Below are positions 9,077 to 17,502 of a stretch of 64,000 nt of DNA, piece by piece (within the stretch, counting starts at the first letter, position 1; every line of letters starts with the position of its first letter). Under the pieces are notes generated by a model, which did not search any database, was not told the DNA's origin, and saw only the letters and a list, made by a program, of their open reading frames with translations. The position numbers were made by a program, and so were the translations under genes. This DNA comes from Rhodopseudomonas palustris HaA2 (GTDB lineage: Bacteria > Pseudomonadota > Alphaproteobacteria > Rhizobiales > Xanthobacteraceae): NCBI RefSeq assembly GCF_000013365.1, contig NC_007778.1:3596001-3660000 (forward strand). Direction: 5' to 3'.

Positions 9077-9658
9077 ATGCCGACCAAGATCTTCCTCGCG
9101 ATCATCCTCGCCGCGGCCGTCGTCGTAGCCGCGATCGTGCTGCGCGAGCGAGGCGAGGACAAGGCGGCGCTCGAGGCGCAGGCGCAAGCCTTGATCAAGG
9201 ACTTCGGCGGATCGTTGCTCAACGCGCTCAAGGGTTCGATCGAGAGTTCGGGGCCGGTCGAGGCGGTGGCGTTCTGCAACAAGGAAGCGCCGGGCATTGC
9301 CGAGCAGGCGTCGCGCCAGAGCGGATGGCAGATTTCCCGCACCAGCCTGAAGCCGCGCAATGCGGCGGCGGCGCCGGACGATTTCGAGCGCAAGGCGATG
9401 TCGGAGTTCGTCGGCCGCATCGCCGCCGGCGAGCCGGTCGCCTCGCTTCGCCATGCCGAAATCGTCGAGAACAACGGCCGACGCAACTTCCGTTACGTTC
9501 AGGCGATCCCGACCGGCGAACTTTGTCTCGGCTGCCACGGCGGCGCCATCAAGCCGGACGTCGCCGCGAAAATCCGCGCACTCTACCCGGCCGATCAGGC
9601 CACCGGCTTCAAGCCTGGCGACATGCGCGGCGCCTTCACGCTCAGCAAACCGCTGTAA
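9077..9658 (+). CDS. Membrane-anchored c-type haem protein (DUF3365/Tll0287-like)
   Basis: 193 residues: an N-terminal transmembrane helix (IFLAIILAAAVVVAAIVL) then a periplasmic domain of the Tll0287-like haem family (DUF3365). One CxxCH haem-attachment motif, CLGCHG, lies near residue 150, and AFCNKEAP is a second conserved cysteine stretch. Proteins of this family resemble haem-binding PAS sensor domains. Here it stands alone, but the next gene (168 bases on, same strand) is a CHASE3 histidine kinase, suggesting it could report redox or NO state. The ribosome site is weak. Family call good; role inferred. Confidence 0.8.
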   Translation: MPTKIFLAIILAAAVVVAAIVLRERGEDKAALEAQAQALIKDFGGSLLNALKGSIESSGPVEAVAFCNKEAPGIAEQASRQSGWQISRTSLKPRNAAAAPDDFERKAMSEFVGRIAAGEPVASLRHAEIVENNGRRNFRYVQAIPTGELCLGCHGGAIKPDVAAKIRALYPADQATGFKPGDMRGAFTLSKPL

Positions 9659-9825
9659 CGCCACTGACGCCACTGATCTCTGCAAACGCGTCGCTTTCGC
9701 CACTGGCGACGCCACGCGAGCGGGCCCCTCCCGCTTCCGCCGCGGATGGCTGTCACCGCGGCGGTTCCAATTGAGCTCGGCGCGCGCGCGCTCTAGGGTG
9801 GCCAGCCCAGCTCACAACAGTGCCG

Positions 9826-11247
9826 ATGACCCGCAAACGATTCTCAAATTCAACTCTCGCGCCATGGCTGCTCGGCGCCACCCTGCTGCTGTTCATCGTC
9901 ATCGCCGGTGCGTTGATCCTGAATCTGATGCGGCTGCGCGACAGCTTCTCCTGGGTGCAGCACACCAACGACGCCCTGCTGGCGATTTCAGGCATCCAGC
10001 GCGAAGTGCTGGAAGCCGAGACCAACGAGCGCGGCTATCTGCTCACCGGCATCGACAGCTACCGCGAGAATTACAACCATACGCGGGACACACTGGCATC
10101 GCGGCTCGACAGCCTGCGCTCGATCGTCACCGACAACCCCGAACATGTCGCCCGGGTCGACGATCTCCGCCAGTTGATCGACATGCGGACGGCCCAGCTC
10201 GGGCGGGTCATCGAACTGGGGCCGGAGCGTGTGCGCGAGGCCCTCGACATTCTCGAGCAGGCCCGCACCGACCGGCTGACCGAACGCGTCGAAGCCAGCC
10301 TGAGCGCCCTCACCCGTGTCGAACAAGCCCTGCTGACGGAGCGCATGTCGCGGCACGATCACGAGAGCCTCGCGGCGGCGCTGATCACCGCCTGCCTGCT
10401 GATCCTCGCCGTCGCCAGCGCCGCGATCGCCGCATTTCTGCTCGAGCACCAGCGCGCCGCGGCGCGGCAGCAGGAGGCGGACCAGCGGCTGCAGAGCCTG
10501 CAGGCCGAATTGATGCGCGTGGCGCGGCTCAGCACCATGGGCGAGATGTCGAGCGCGCTGGCGCACGAGCTCAACCAGCCGCTCGGCGCGATCACCAACT
10601 ACGTGCAGGGCTCGCGCCGGCTGGTCGAGGCCAGCAGCCATCCCGACAAGGCGAAGATCGGCGCCGCGCTCGACAAGGCCGCGCAGCAGACGCTGCGCGC
10701 CGGTGCGGTGATCCAGCGACTGCGCGAATTCGTCGGCCGCGGCGAGACCGACAAGACGGTCGAGAGCCTGCGCGCGATCGCCGAGGACGCGCTGGCGCTC
10801 GCCTCCGTGGTCACGCGCGACCGCCCGGTCGACGTCGCGCTGACGCTCGATCCCGCGGTCGATCGCGTGCTGGTCGACAAGGTGCAGGTGCAGCAGGTCT
10901 TCCTCAACCTGTTCCGCAACGCCTTCGAGGCGATGCACGAACTCCCGGAACGGCTGCTCTCCATCACCAGCCGGGCCGTCGAGGACGGCATGATCGAGGT
11001 CGTGGTCGCCGATTCCGGTCCGGGTCTCGATCCGCAGATCGCCGACCGGATGTTCCAGCCGTTCGAGACCACCAAAGCGGAAGGCATGGGGATCGGCCTG
11101 TCGATCTCGCAGACCATCATCCAGGCTCATGGCGGCTCGATCAACGCCGAGCCCGCCCCAGCCGGCGGCACGATGTTCCGTTTCACTTTGCCCTGCGCCG
11201 ATCCCGGCGCACACGAGCCCCGCCCCGCCGCCGTCTCGGTGTTGTGA
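9826..11247 (+). CDS. CHASE3-domain sensor histidine kinase
   Basis: 473 residues from ATG 9826 (GTG 9820 is also possible; neither has a clear ribosome site). Two transmembrane helices (about 12-34 and 183-206) enclose a periplasmic CHASE3 domain with ETNERGYLLTG. A coiled-coil leads to the H-box MSSALAHELNQPLGAI, with phospho-acceptor His, of the FixL/DctB-like class. The ATPase follows: N-box NLFRNAFEAM, G1 DSGPGL and G2 GMGIGLSIS. No receiver domain or response-regulator gene lies next to it, so its partner is elsewhere. The upstream haem protein is the obvious candidate accessory sensor. Confidence 0.92.
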   Translation: MTRKRFSNSTLAPWLLGATLLLFIVIAGALILNLMRLRDSFSWVQHTNDALLAISGIQREVLEAETNERGYLLTGIDSYRENYNHTRDTLASRLDSLRSIVTDNPEHVARVDDLRQLIDMRTAQLGRVIELGPERVREALDILEQARTDRLTERVEASLSALTRVEQALLTERMSRHDHESLAAALITACLLILAVASAAIAAFLLEHQRAAARQQEADQRLQSLQAELMRVARLSTMGEMSSALAHELNQPLGAITNYVQGSRRLVEASSHPDKAKIGAALDKAAQQTLRAGAVIQRLREFVGRGETDKTVESLRAIAEDALALASVVTRDRPVDVALTLDPAVDRVLVDKVQVQQVFLNLFRNAFEAMHELPERLLSITSRAVEDGMIEVVVADSGPGLDPQIADRMFQPFETTKAEGMGIGLSISQTIIQAHGGSINAEPAPAGGTMFRFTLPCADPGAHEPRPAAVSVL

Positions 11248-11256
11248 GCGGCGCGC

Positions 11257-13638
11257 CTATCCGACGCCCTGCTTCTGCATCCCGCCGATCGCTCCCACCC
11301 GCTCGGCGAAATGATCGTACAGTCCGGCGAGTGCCGGCGGCGCAGCAGTCCGGCAGTTCGCCAGGGCCTCGGCTGCGGCCCGCGCATCGTCGGCCGCTAG
11401 CGCGTCCAACAGCGCGCGATGGCACCGCTGCAACTCGGCGAACTCCGGCGTCGCCGCGGCCTCCTCGTCGCCCGCAAGCGCGAAGAGCCGGGTCGGCTTC
11501 GACTTGCCCTTCAGCATGATCTCGCCGGCCTCGAGCAGCGCAATTCGCGGCGCGGCGCGGGCGACGTCTTCGGACACCAGCAAATCGGTGCCGAAGCTCT
11601 TCGACGCGCTCTCGATCCGGGCCGCGACGTTCACCACATCGCCCATCGCCGAGTAGTTGAAGCGCTTGGCCGAGCCCATGTTGCCGACGCAGGCCGCGCC
11701 GGTGTTGATGCCGACACCGATCCGCACCACCGGATCGTCAATGCCGCGCGCCGCGAAGCCGAAGGCGTCGGCGTCGTTGAGCTGCTCGACCACCGCGCGC
11801 ATCTTCAGCGCGGCGCGACAGGCGCGCGCGGCGTGATCCGGCACGTCGACCGGGGCGTTCCAGAACGCCATGATCGAGTCGCCGATGTATTTGTCGATCG
11901 TGCCGAGTTCGTCCTGGATCGCGTCGGACAGCGGCGACAGCAGCGTGTTGATGAAATCCACCAATTCGGTCGCGCTCAGCGTCTCCGAGATCGGGGTGAA
12001 ACCGCGCACGTCCATGAACATCACGCTGAGATCGCGGGTCTCGCCGCCGAGCCGCATTCCGTCGGGCGACTGCTCGAGCTTCGCCAGCAATTCCGGCGCG
12101 AGATACTGGCCGAACGCCTGGCGCGCGAATCTCTTCTCGCGGTCGGAGGCCATGTGCAGCACGCGCTCGACGGCGACATAGGTCAGCAGCGTCGCCAGCG
12201 ATGGATACACCGGGTCGATCAGCAGGCGGAAATGCGAGAACGCGATCCACGATCCGCCGATCGCGCCGAGAAACACCACGCCGCAGGCGATCAGCGAGAA
12301 CCGGGCGCCGGCGACCAGCAGCAGCGCCGCGACCAGCGAGCCCAGCAGCAGCGTCAGCACGATCTCGAAGCCGTCGGCCCAGTCCGGCCGCTCGATGAAG
12401 TCCTGAGCGATGATCTGCTCGATCATCTGGGCCTGGATCGCGACGCCCGGCATCACCTGGCCGAGCGGCGTGGCGCGGGCATCGAGCAGCCCCGCGGCGG
12501 AGGTGCCGACCAGCGCGATCATGCCCTCCAGCTTGTCGCGCATCTCGGCGTCCTTGGCCGGGTCGAGCACGTCCTTCACCGAAACGTATCGATCCCGGCG
12601 GTCGCGGTTGAAATACAGCCAGGCCTCGCCGTCGGGCGTCAGCGGCAGCTTGAACTGGCCGACCCGCATATCCAGCAGCGCGGCGTGCCCGGTGTCGGCC
12701 TCGCCGCTGGCGCCGGTGCCGCGCACCACGATGCCCTTCTGGTTCTGCGCGACGCGCAGCGCCTCGATCGCCAGGCTCGGATACACCCGCGCGCCGTCCG
12801 ACATCAGCATCGGCAGCCGGCGAACCACGCCGGATCGGTCGCGCGCCGACAGATTGATCGCGCCGATTCCCGCCGCAGCCTCGTCGAGCACCGGCAGATT
12901 GGAGACGGCGCCGCGGAACGGCGGCAGCACGAAGGCGGGTTGGACGCCGACGACGGCGAGCCCCGCTTTCACCGACGGCCGTGTCGCGTTGGCACGCTGG
13001 ATGGCGGCGAAACCGAGCACGGTCGGCGTCTTCTGCATCGCCTGCGCCAAGCTCTGATCGTGATCCGGCAGGCTCTTCAGCAGCGCGACGGTGAGATCGC
13101 GATCCGGCAGATCGGCATCGCCGAGTTCGCTGGCGAGGCGGCCCGGCGTGGTGCGGTCGGGCTCCGAGAAGATGATGTCGTAGGCCACGACGCCGACGCC
13201 GAGTTCACCCAGCCGTTTGGTCAGCGCCGCCAGCCGGGTGCGCGGCCACGGCCACTGCCCATAGGCGGCGAGCGACGCCTCGTCGATATCGACGATCCGC
13301 ACCGGAAGATCGGCGTGCGGCCGCGGTGACAATCGCTGATACGCGTCGAAGGCGCGTTCCTTGGTTTCATGGACCAGCCGCGGATCGTAAGTGCGCAGCG
13401 CCGTCAGCGCGATCAGCGTCAGCAGCGCCGCTGCAACCGCGCGCGCCGACTTGCTACGCGTCAGCCGTCGCAACCGGACCCAGACCGGCGCGGCGCGGGT
13501 CAGAAACGGATGCGCATCGCGGCTCAGCCGGCGCACGGTGTAAGCCCGCGCGTTGCGCCGCAGCAAGGCGATAAATCTCGACGATGGAACTGGCGCATGA
13601 GGCCGAACGTTGTCGGTTCGATGGCGGACCGGATGCAT
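11257..13638 (-). CDS. CHASE2-domain class III adenylate/guanylate cyclase
   Basis: 793 residues. An N-terminal transmembrane helix (around ARAVAAALLTLIALTAL) precedes an extracytoplasmic CHASE2 domain (VRIVDIDEASLAAYGQWPWP, VVAYDIIFSEPDR). Three further helices follow near 420-500, then a class III cyclase domain: FMDVRGFTPISE with the first metal Asp, DKYIGDSIMAFW with the second, and FNYSAMGDVVNVAARIE for the dimer interface. It should make cAMP or cGMP in the cytoplasm in response to a periplasmic signal; the nucleotide is not assigned. The downstream end faces the kinase gene. It is divergent from the TadG-like gene and 574 bases from the FecR gene, a frequent CHASE2 neighbour type. Confidence 0.92.
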   Translation of the reverse strand: MHPVRHRTDNVRPHAPVPSSRFIALLRRNARAYTVRRLSRDAHPFLTRAAPVWVRLRRLTRSKSARAVAAALLTLIALTALRTYDPRLVHETKERAFDAYQRLSPRPHADLPVRIVDIDEASLAAYGQWPWPRTRLAALTKRLGELGVGVVAYDIIFSEPDRTTPGRLASELGDADLPDRDLTVALLKSLPDHDQSLAQAMQKTPTVLGFAAIQRANATRPSVKAGLAVVGVQPAFVLPPFRGAVSNLPVLDEAAAGIGAINLSARDRSGVVRRLPMLMSDGARVYPSLAIEALRVAQNQKGIVVRGTGASGEADTGHAALLDMRVGQFKLPLTPDGEAWLYFNRDRRDRYVSVKDVLDPAKDAEMRDKLEGMIALVGTSAAGLLDARATPLGQVMPGVAIQAQMIEQIIAQDFIERPDWADGFEIVLTLLLGSLVAALLLVAGARFSLIACGVVFLGAIGGSWIAFSHFRLLIDPVYPSLATLLTYVAVERVLHMASDREKRFARQAFGQYLAPELLAKLEQSPDGMRLGGETRDLSVMFMDVRGFTPISETLSATELVDFINTLLSPLSDAIQDELGTIDKYIGDSIMAFWNAPVDVPDHAARACRAALKMRAVVEQLNDADAFGFAARGIDDPVVRIGVGINTGAACVGNMGSAKRFNYSAMGDVVNVAARIESASKSFGTDLLVSEDVARAAPRIALLEAGEIMLKGKSKPTRLFALAGDEEAAATPEFAELQRCHRALLDALAADDARAAAEALANCRTAAPPALAGLYDHFAERVGAIGGMQKQGVG

Positions 13639-13757
13639 CCTGCCCGCGGCGGTGAACGCCGCGATGATAGGAACATCCGCCGGGTCTGGCCACTGCTTTC
13701 ACCGCTGGCCCGCCGTGTCCCGGCGCGGCCGGGCAACCGAGGCGAAGGAGCAAGGCG

Positions 13758-14186
13758 ATGGCACGGATGGACACGCACGCGGGGCGCGTCGGCCCTCTGG
13801 TGGCCTTGCTGGCGCTGCCGGTCGCCGCCGTTGCGATCTACGCGGGAATGACGGTGGCCAAGGGCCATCCCCCGCTGCAACAGATCGCCAACGAGGCGGC
13901 GATCGCCGGCGTGCACGCGCTGGCCGCCAGCGATCATCGGACGGCGGAGGGCTGCGCCGCCGCCTCCACCGTCGCCGCGCGGCGCGTGATCGGCGATCGC
14001 CCCGCAATGATCCGCGCGGTTACGCCATCGTATGACAAATTGACGGTCTCGGTCGAACTGATCGATCCCGCGACCAATACCGAAGCAACCGCCACGGCGC
14101 GCTACGTTCCGCCGAGCACCGGCCTCGCCCCGCAGAAGGCTGCGGCGGTGTCCAATCATGCCAGCCCGCCGGCGCATCGCTTCTGA
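13758..14186 (+). CDS. Small TadG/TadE-like single-pass membrane protein
   Basis: 142 residues; ATG 13758 has GAAGGAG 7 bases upstream. The N-terminus GRVGPLVALLALPVAAVAIYAG followed by LQQIANEAAIAGVHALAA matches the pattern of TadG/TadE pilus-associated proteins (hydrophobic helix, then the ...LQ.AaDaAALAGa... stretch). Only the first ~130 residues of that plan are present, with no vWA domain. A Pro/Ala-rich tail ends the protein. No other tad/flp gene is in the window. It sits between the cyclase and the FecR gene, whose 3' end converges 25 bases away. Function unknown. Confidence 0.6.
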   Translation: MARMDTHAGRVGPLVALLALPVAAVAIYAGMTVAKGHPPLQQIANEAAIAGVHALAASDHRTAEGCAAASTVAARRVIGDRPAMIRAVTPSYDKLTVSVELIDPATNTEATATARYVPPSTGLAPQKAAAVSNHASPPAHRF

Positions 14187-14211
14187 GCCGGCGGCATGGA
14201 CGACGAGGCGC

Positions 14212-15942
14212 TTATTTCATTTGCGCGGCGAAGATGCCGCCGCCGAGATAGTTGGTGCCGGTGATGGCCACGCTGCCGCCCATTTCGCCGACCGGACTCG
14301 ACACGCCGCGGAAGAAGCTTCCGGTCAGCGCCATCTGCCGCGCGCCGGCGTCTCCGGCGAGCGAACCGGCGAAGTAGCGCGGATCCTGCATGAACTGCAC
14401 CTGGCCGGCGTAGTTGGTGCTGTCGAGCCCGGTGACGGTGACCGCGCCGGTACGGTTGCCGAAGTTCACCGTGTTCTGGAAATTGCCGGTGGCGATATAG
14501 GTGGCGCTCTGGTTTTCGATCGCCGCGACCACATGGCCCGCATAGGTCGCCTGACCGGTCAGCGGAACCTCCCCGGCCGTGGTCGGCCGGCCGGCGACCC
14601 AGAATCCCACCAACGAGTCGTAATAGGAATACTGCGTGCTCTGGCTCGTCCAGAGACCCCACCTGGTGTAGTCGCAGTCGCAGATCGTGACGGTCGCGGA
14701 GCCGTAATTGGGCGCGATTTGCCGCGCCTGCTCGCGGTTCACCGTGATCATCGCGCCGGTCTGATTGATGATCGGCGCATTGTTGATCGTCGATATCGGT
14801 TGACCGTTGGCGTCTCGTGCCGGCCCGGCGCCGAAATTGCTGTAATCGCCATAGGCGCTCTGCTCGTCGGAATTGGCGCCGACCGAACCGTACTGATAGT
14901 TGAACGTCGTCGGCAGATACGCCGTGTTCGGACCGGGCGTCACCTCGCCGGAGAATTGCGCGTGCAACCGGTTGCCGTTGCCATCGAGCGCGATGGTCGC
15001 TTCGCCGGTCGCGATGCCGGTCGAGCCCGACGTGGAATAGCTGCTGTAGCTGGTCAGCACGCTGTGCATCAGGCCACCGAGGAAGCCGGACAGCGTCAGT
15101 GTGGGGCGCGCGCCGGCGTAGTCCCGTTCGGTCTGCCTCACCGCCGCCTCTTGGGTCGAGGTCTGGATCGTCTGGTTCAGCGTCGACGCGACCTGGTTGA
15201 TCGGCGGAGTCGCCGGCGGCGGCGGCGCTGGTGTCAGAGAGCCGACGACGGACCCACCCTGCGTGCCGGTGGCGCGGTTGGAGGCGCGCTGAACGTTGCC
15301 CGGCGAGGCCGCGCCGCGCGCGACGCCGCCGGACTGACCACTGCCGCTCTGGAACATCTGGATCTGGCTCAGCACGAAATTCGGCGGCGGCGGGCCAGGC
15401 GGCGACGGCGGCTGGCCGCCCTGCATCGAGGTGTATTCGCCGGCCCCGAGCGTCACGCTCGATCCGCCGGAGCGGACCGTCGAGGTGCCGTAGCCGGCAT
15501 AGACGTGGTTGGTGCCGATCAGCGCCACACCGCCGCGGATGCCGACGGTCGCCGAGGCGGTCTTGATCTCGGCGTCGCCGGTGTGGCTGATCTGGCCGCC
15601 GACGAAGCGCAGCGCGCCCTTGCCGAGCGTCGCTGCCAGCTTGCCGCTGCCGGCATTCGGGTCATAGACGTATTCGTCGATGGTCAGATCGCTGTTCGGG
15701 CCGATCGTCATCGACGTCTTGTCGATGAACAACAGCTGCACCGAGCCGGCCGAGGTGGTCTGGATCCGTTCCTTGTGGGTGATCGACGCGCCGATGGTGA
15801 TGGTGCGCATGTTGGCGGTGGCGTTCGGATTGACCGCCGACGCCTTGCCGACCTCCCGCGCAAGCGCGCTGCCGGAGAGCAGCGCCGCGGCCAGCGCCGC
15901 CGCCATCCCCTGCCCGATCCGTCGTCCCGAATGCCGTCGCAT
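14212..15942 (-). CDS. Secreted FecR-domain protein with C-terminal TbpB-like beta-barrel
   Basis: 576 residues; ATG 15942 has GAGGAG 7 bases upstream. A cleavable Sec signal ends at SGSALA (about residue 28) with no lipobox. Residues ~48-145 form a FecR domain (VQLLFIDKTSMTIGPNSDL, ATVGIRGGVALIG). A low-complexity Gly/Pro/Gln region follows. The last ~140 residues read like the TbpB-type eight-stranded barrel: LTGQATYAGHVVAAI, TVNFGNRTGAVTVTGL, GSFFRGVSSPVGEMGGSV and a terminal GGGIFAAQMK. Such barrels mark cargo of Slam (type XI) translocons, and a Slam-like gene lies 11 bases upstream in the same operon. FecR call firm; barrel call from visible pattern only. Confidence 0.78.
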   Translation of the reverse strand: MRRHSGRRIGQGMAAALAAALLSGSALAREVGKASAVNPNATANMRTITIGASITHKERIQTTSAGSVQLLFIDKTSMTIGPNSDLTIDEYVYDPNAGSGKLAATLGKGALRFVGGQISHTGDAEIKTASATVGIRGGVALIGTNHVYAGYGTSTVRSGGSSVTLGAGEYTSMQGGQPPSPPGPPPPNFVLSQIQMFQSGSGQSGGVARGAASPGNVQRASNRATGTQGGSVVGSLTPAPPPPATPPINQVASTLNQTIQTSTQEAAVRQTERDYAGARPTLTLSGFLGGLMHSVLTSYSSYSTSGSTGIATGEATIALDGNGNRLHAQFSGEVTPGPNTAYLPTTFNYQYGSVGANSDEQSAYGDYSNFGAGPARDANGQPISTINNAPIINQTGAMITVNREQARQIAPNYGSATVTICDCDYTRWGLWTSQSTQYSYYDSLVGFWVAGRPTTAGEVPLTGQATYAGHVVAAIENQSATYIATGNFQNTVNFGNRTGAVTVTGLDSTNYAGQVQFMQDPRYFAGSLAGDAGARQMALTGSFFRGVSSPVGEMGGSVAITGTNYLGGGIFAAQMK

Positions 15943-15953
15943 CGCCGATCTCC

Positions 15954-17282
15954 TCAGAAGCGCAGCGTCGGGCCGATCGAGGCCGACAGATTGTTGGTGC
16001 GGTAGTTGGGCAGGTTGGAGTCGATCTTGGTGTAGCTCACCTGGGTGCGCAGCCCGATATTGTCGACGAGTTGCGCATCGAAGATCGCGCCGTAGCGATA
16101 TTCCTGATCGCGCCGGACGATCACCGGATCGACGATGAAATTCGGCGCTTCGTAATTGGCCTGGCTGAACCCCGCCGTCGGCGCGAACACGAAGGCGCGC
16201 TGCGCGCCGAACACCGTCGCGACGAATTCGATCGGCAACGCGACGTCGATCGAATAGCGCTTGTAGCTGTTGTAATCGGCGATGGCCTTGTTGCTGTCGA
16301 AACCGGCGCGCGTGGTCCAGTGCACCCCGCCCCAGCGGAAGTCGGTCAGCACCGCCGCGGTCAGCAGGTCGCCGGTCTGGTCGCTGGCGGTGGGAAAATA
16401 AGTCGAGTCGCTGAAGCGGCGGTGTCGCGTCTCGACATAGCCCTCGACCAGGCCGAGGCTGCCGAGCTGGGTGCGGGCCGACAGGCCGCCGCCGAGCGCG
16501 TTGAAGTAGCTGTAATTGCCGAGCCAGACCTTGTCGCCGATGCCGTAATATTTGAAAGACGAATTCTGGCCGAGACCGACGCGATGGCCGGCGGTGATCT
16601 CGACGAAGCCGAGATTGAACTGGCTCAGCGTCATCTGCCGGGAATTCAGGCCGAGGAACGTGGTCTCGATCGCGTCGCCGCGCAGATTGAGCTTGTAGGC
16701 GTAGCTCGCCGCGACGGTCTGGAACGTGCTCCAGTCCGGCTTTTTGCCGAAGCGCGGATCGAGAATGGCGTCCTGTCCGAGGGCGCGCACCTGCTGGCCG
16801 TTCGGGCCGATATTGGCGTTGGTCTGATAGCGCATGCCGGCGTGCATGAACACGCTGTATTCGTATGTCGCCAGCCGTCGATCGATCTCGGCGAGATAGG
16901 CCATCACCTGCGCGCGGATGTCGTCGGGCGCGTTGCTGCCCTTGATCGCGTCGATCAGATAGCCGCGCGCGATCTCGTAGGAGGCGAGCTTGAAGTACAA
17001 CACGCCGAGTTCGAGCTTCACCCGCGGCAGATCCGGATTGAAGAACAGCATCCGCTCCAGCGCGCCGATCGCCGCCTCGTAGTCGCCGCGCTCCACCGCC
17101 TCACGCGCGAATTTGAAGCTGACGTCGAGATCGGCCGGCCGCTGATACATCTGCGCGAACAGCGCGTCGTAGTCCGGCTGCGTGGCGGAGACCGGAACCG
17201 GCCCGCTTTGCTGCGCCGCGGCGCCCGACACGGCGACGCCGATCGCCGCCAGCGAGCCGAAGATGATTGCCCGAAACGTCAC
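15954..17282 (-). CDS. Slam-like outer-membrane protein (TPR + DUF560 beta-barrel)
   Basis: 442 residues. I use GTG 17282 because GGAG lies 6 bases upstream and a clean Sec signal follows (MTFRAIIFGSLAAIGVAVSG...); TTG 17300 is the longer option. After the signal, TPR-like helices (GDYEAAIGALERMLFFNPDLPR, split between two repeats) lead to a beta-barrel starting at HAGMRYQTNANIGPNG and ending SIGPTLRF with terminal Phe. TPR plus a DUF560 barrel is the plan of Slam/TXISS translocons, which move TbpB-barrel cargo across the outer membrane. The following gene encodes such a cargo-like protein, so they probably form a translocon-cargo pair. Confidence 0.78.
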   Translation of the reverse strand: MTFRAIIFGSLAAIGVAVSGAAAQQSGPVPVSATQPDYDALFAQMYQRPADLDVSFKFAREAVERGDYEAAIGALERMLFFNPDLPRVKLELGVLYFKLASYEIARGYLIDAIKGSNAPDDIRAQVMAYLAEIDRRLATYEYSVFMHAGMRYQTNANIGPNGQQVRALGQDAILDPRFGKKPDWSTFQTVAASYAYKLNLRGDAIETTFLGLNSRQMTLSQFNLGFVEITAGHRVGLGQNSSFKYYGIGDKVWLGNYSYFNALGGGLSARTQLGSLGLVEGYVETRHRRFSDSTYFPTASDQTGDLLTAAVLTDFRWGGVHWTTRAGFDSNKAIADYNSYKRYSIDVALPIEFVATVFGAQRAFVFAPTAGFSQANYEAPNFIVDPVIVRRDQEYRYGAIFDAQLVDNIGLRTQVSYTKIDSNLPNYRTNNLSASIGPTLRF

Positions 17283-17502
17283 ACTGCACTCCGAAATCAA
17301 TAGTCTCGAAACCGATTGTTCGATCGTTCAAGTCAATTGGTCGGGAGTTTGCGGGCAACGTTCGGCCAGCGGTACCATTTTTTGCGCGAACGGACCGCGT
17401 TTGCCCCCCGTCGTGACTTTTGTGTCACGCCGGGGGCGCTGAAATGTCCTGAAATTGAACGAGATCACACAAAACGCTGCGAGATTGGGCAAGCGCGCCG
17501 GC

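Noticed and set aside
14158-16005. 615-codon frame antisense to the FecR gene
   Set aside because: The minus-strand gene has a signal peptide, FecR motifs and a good ribosome site; the mirror frame has none.
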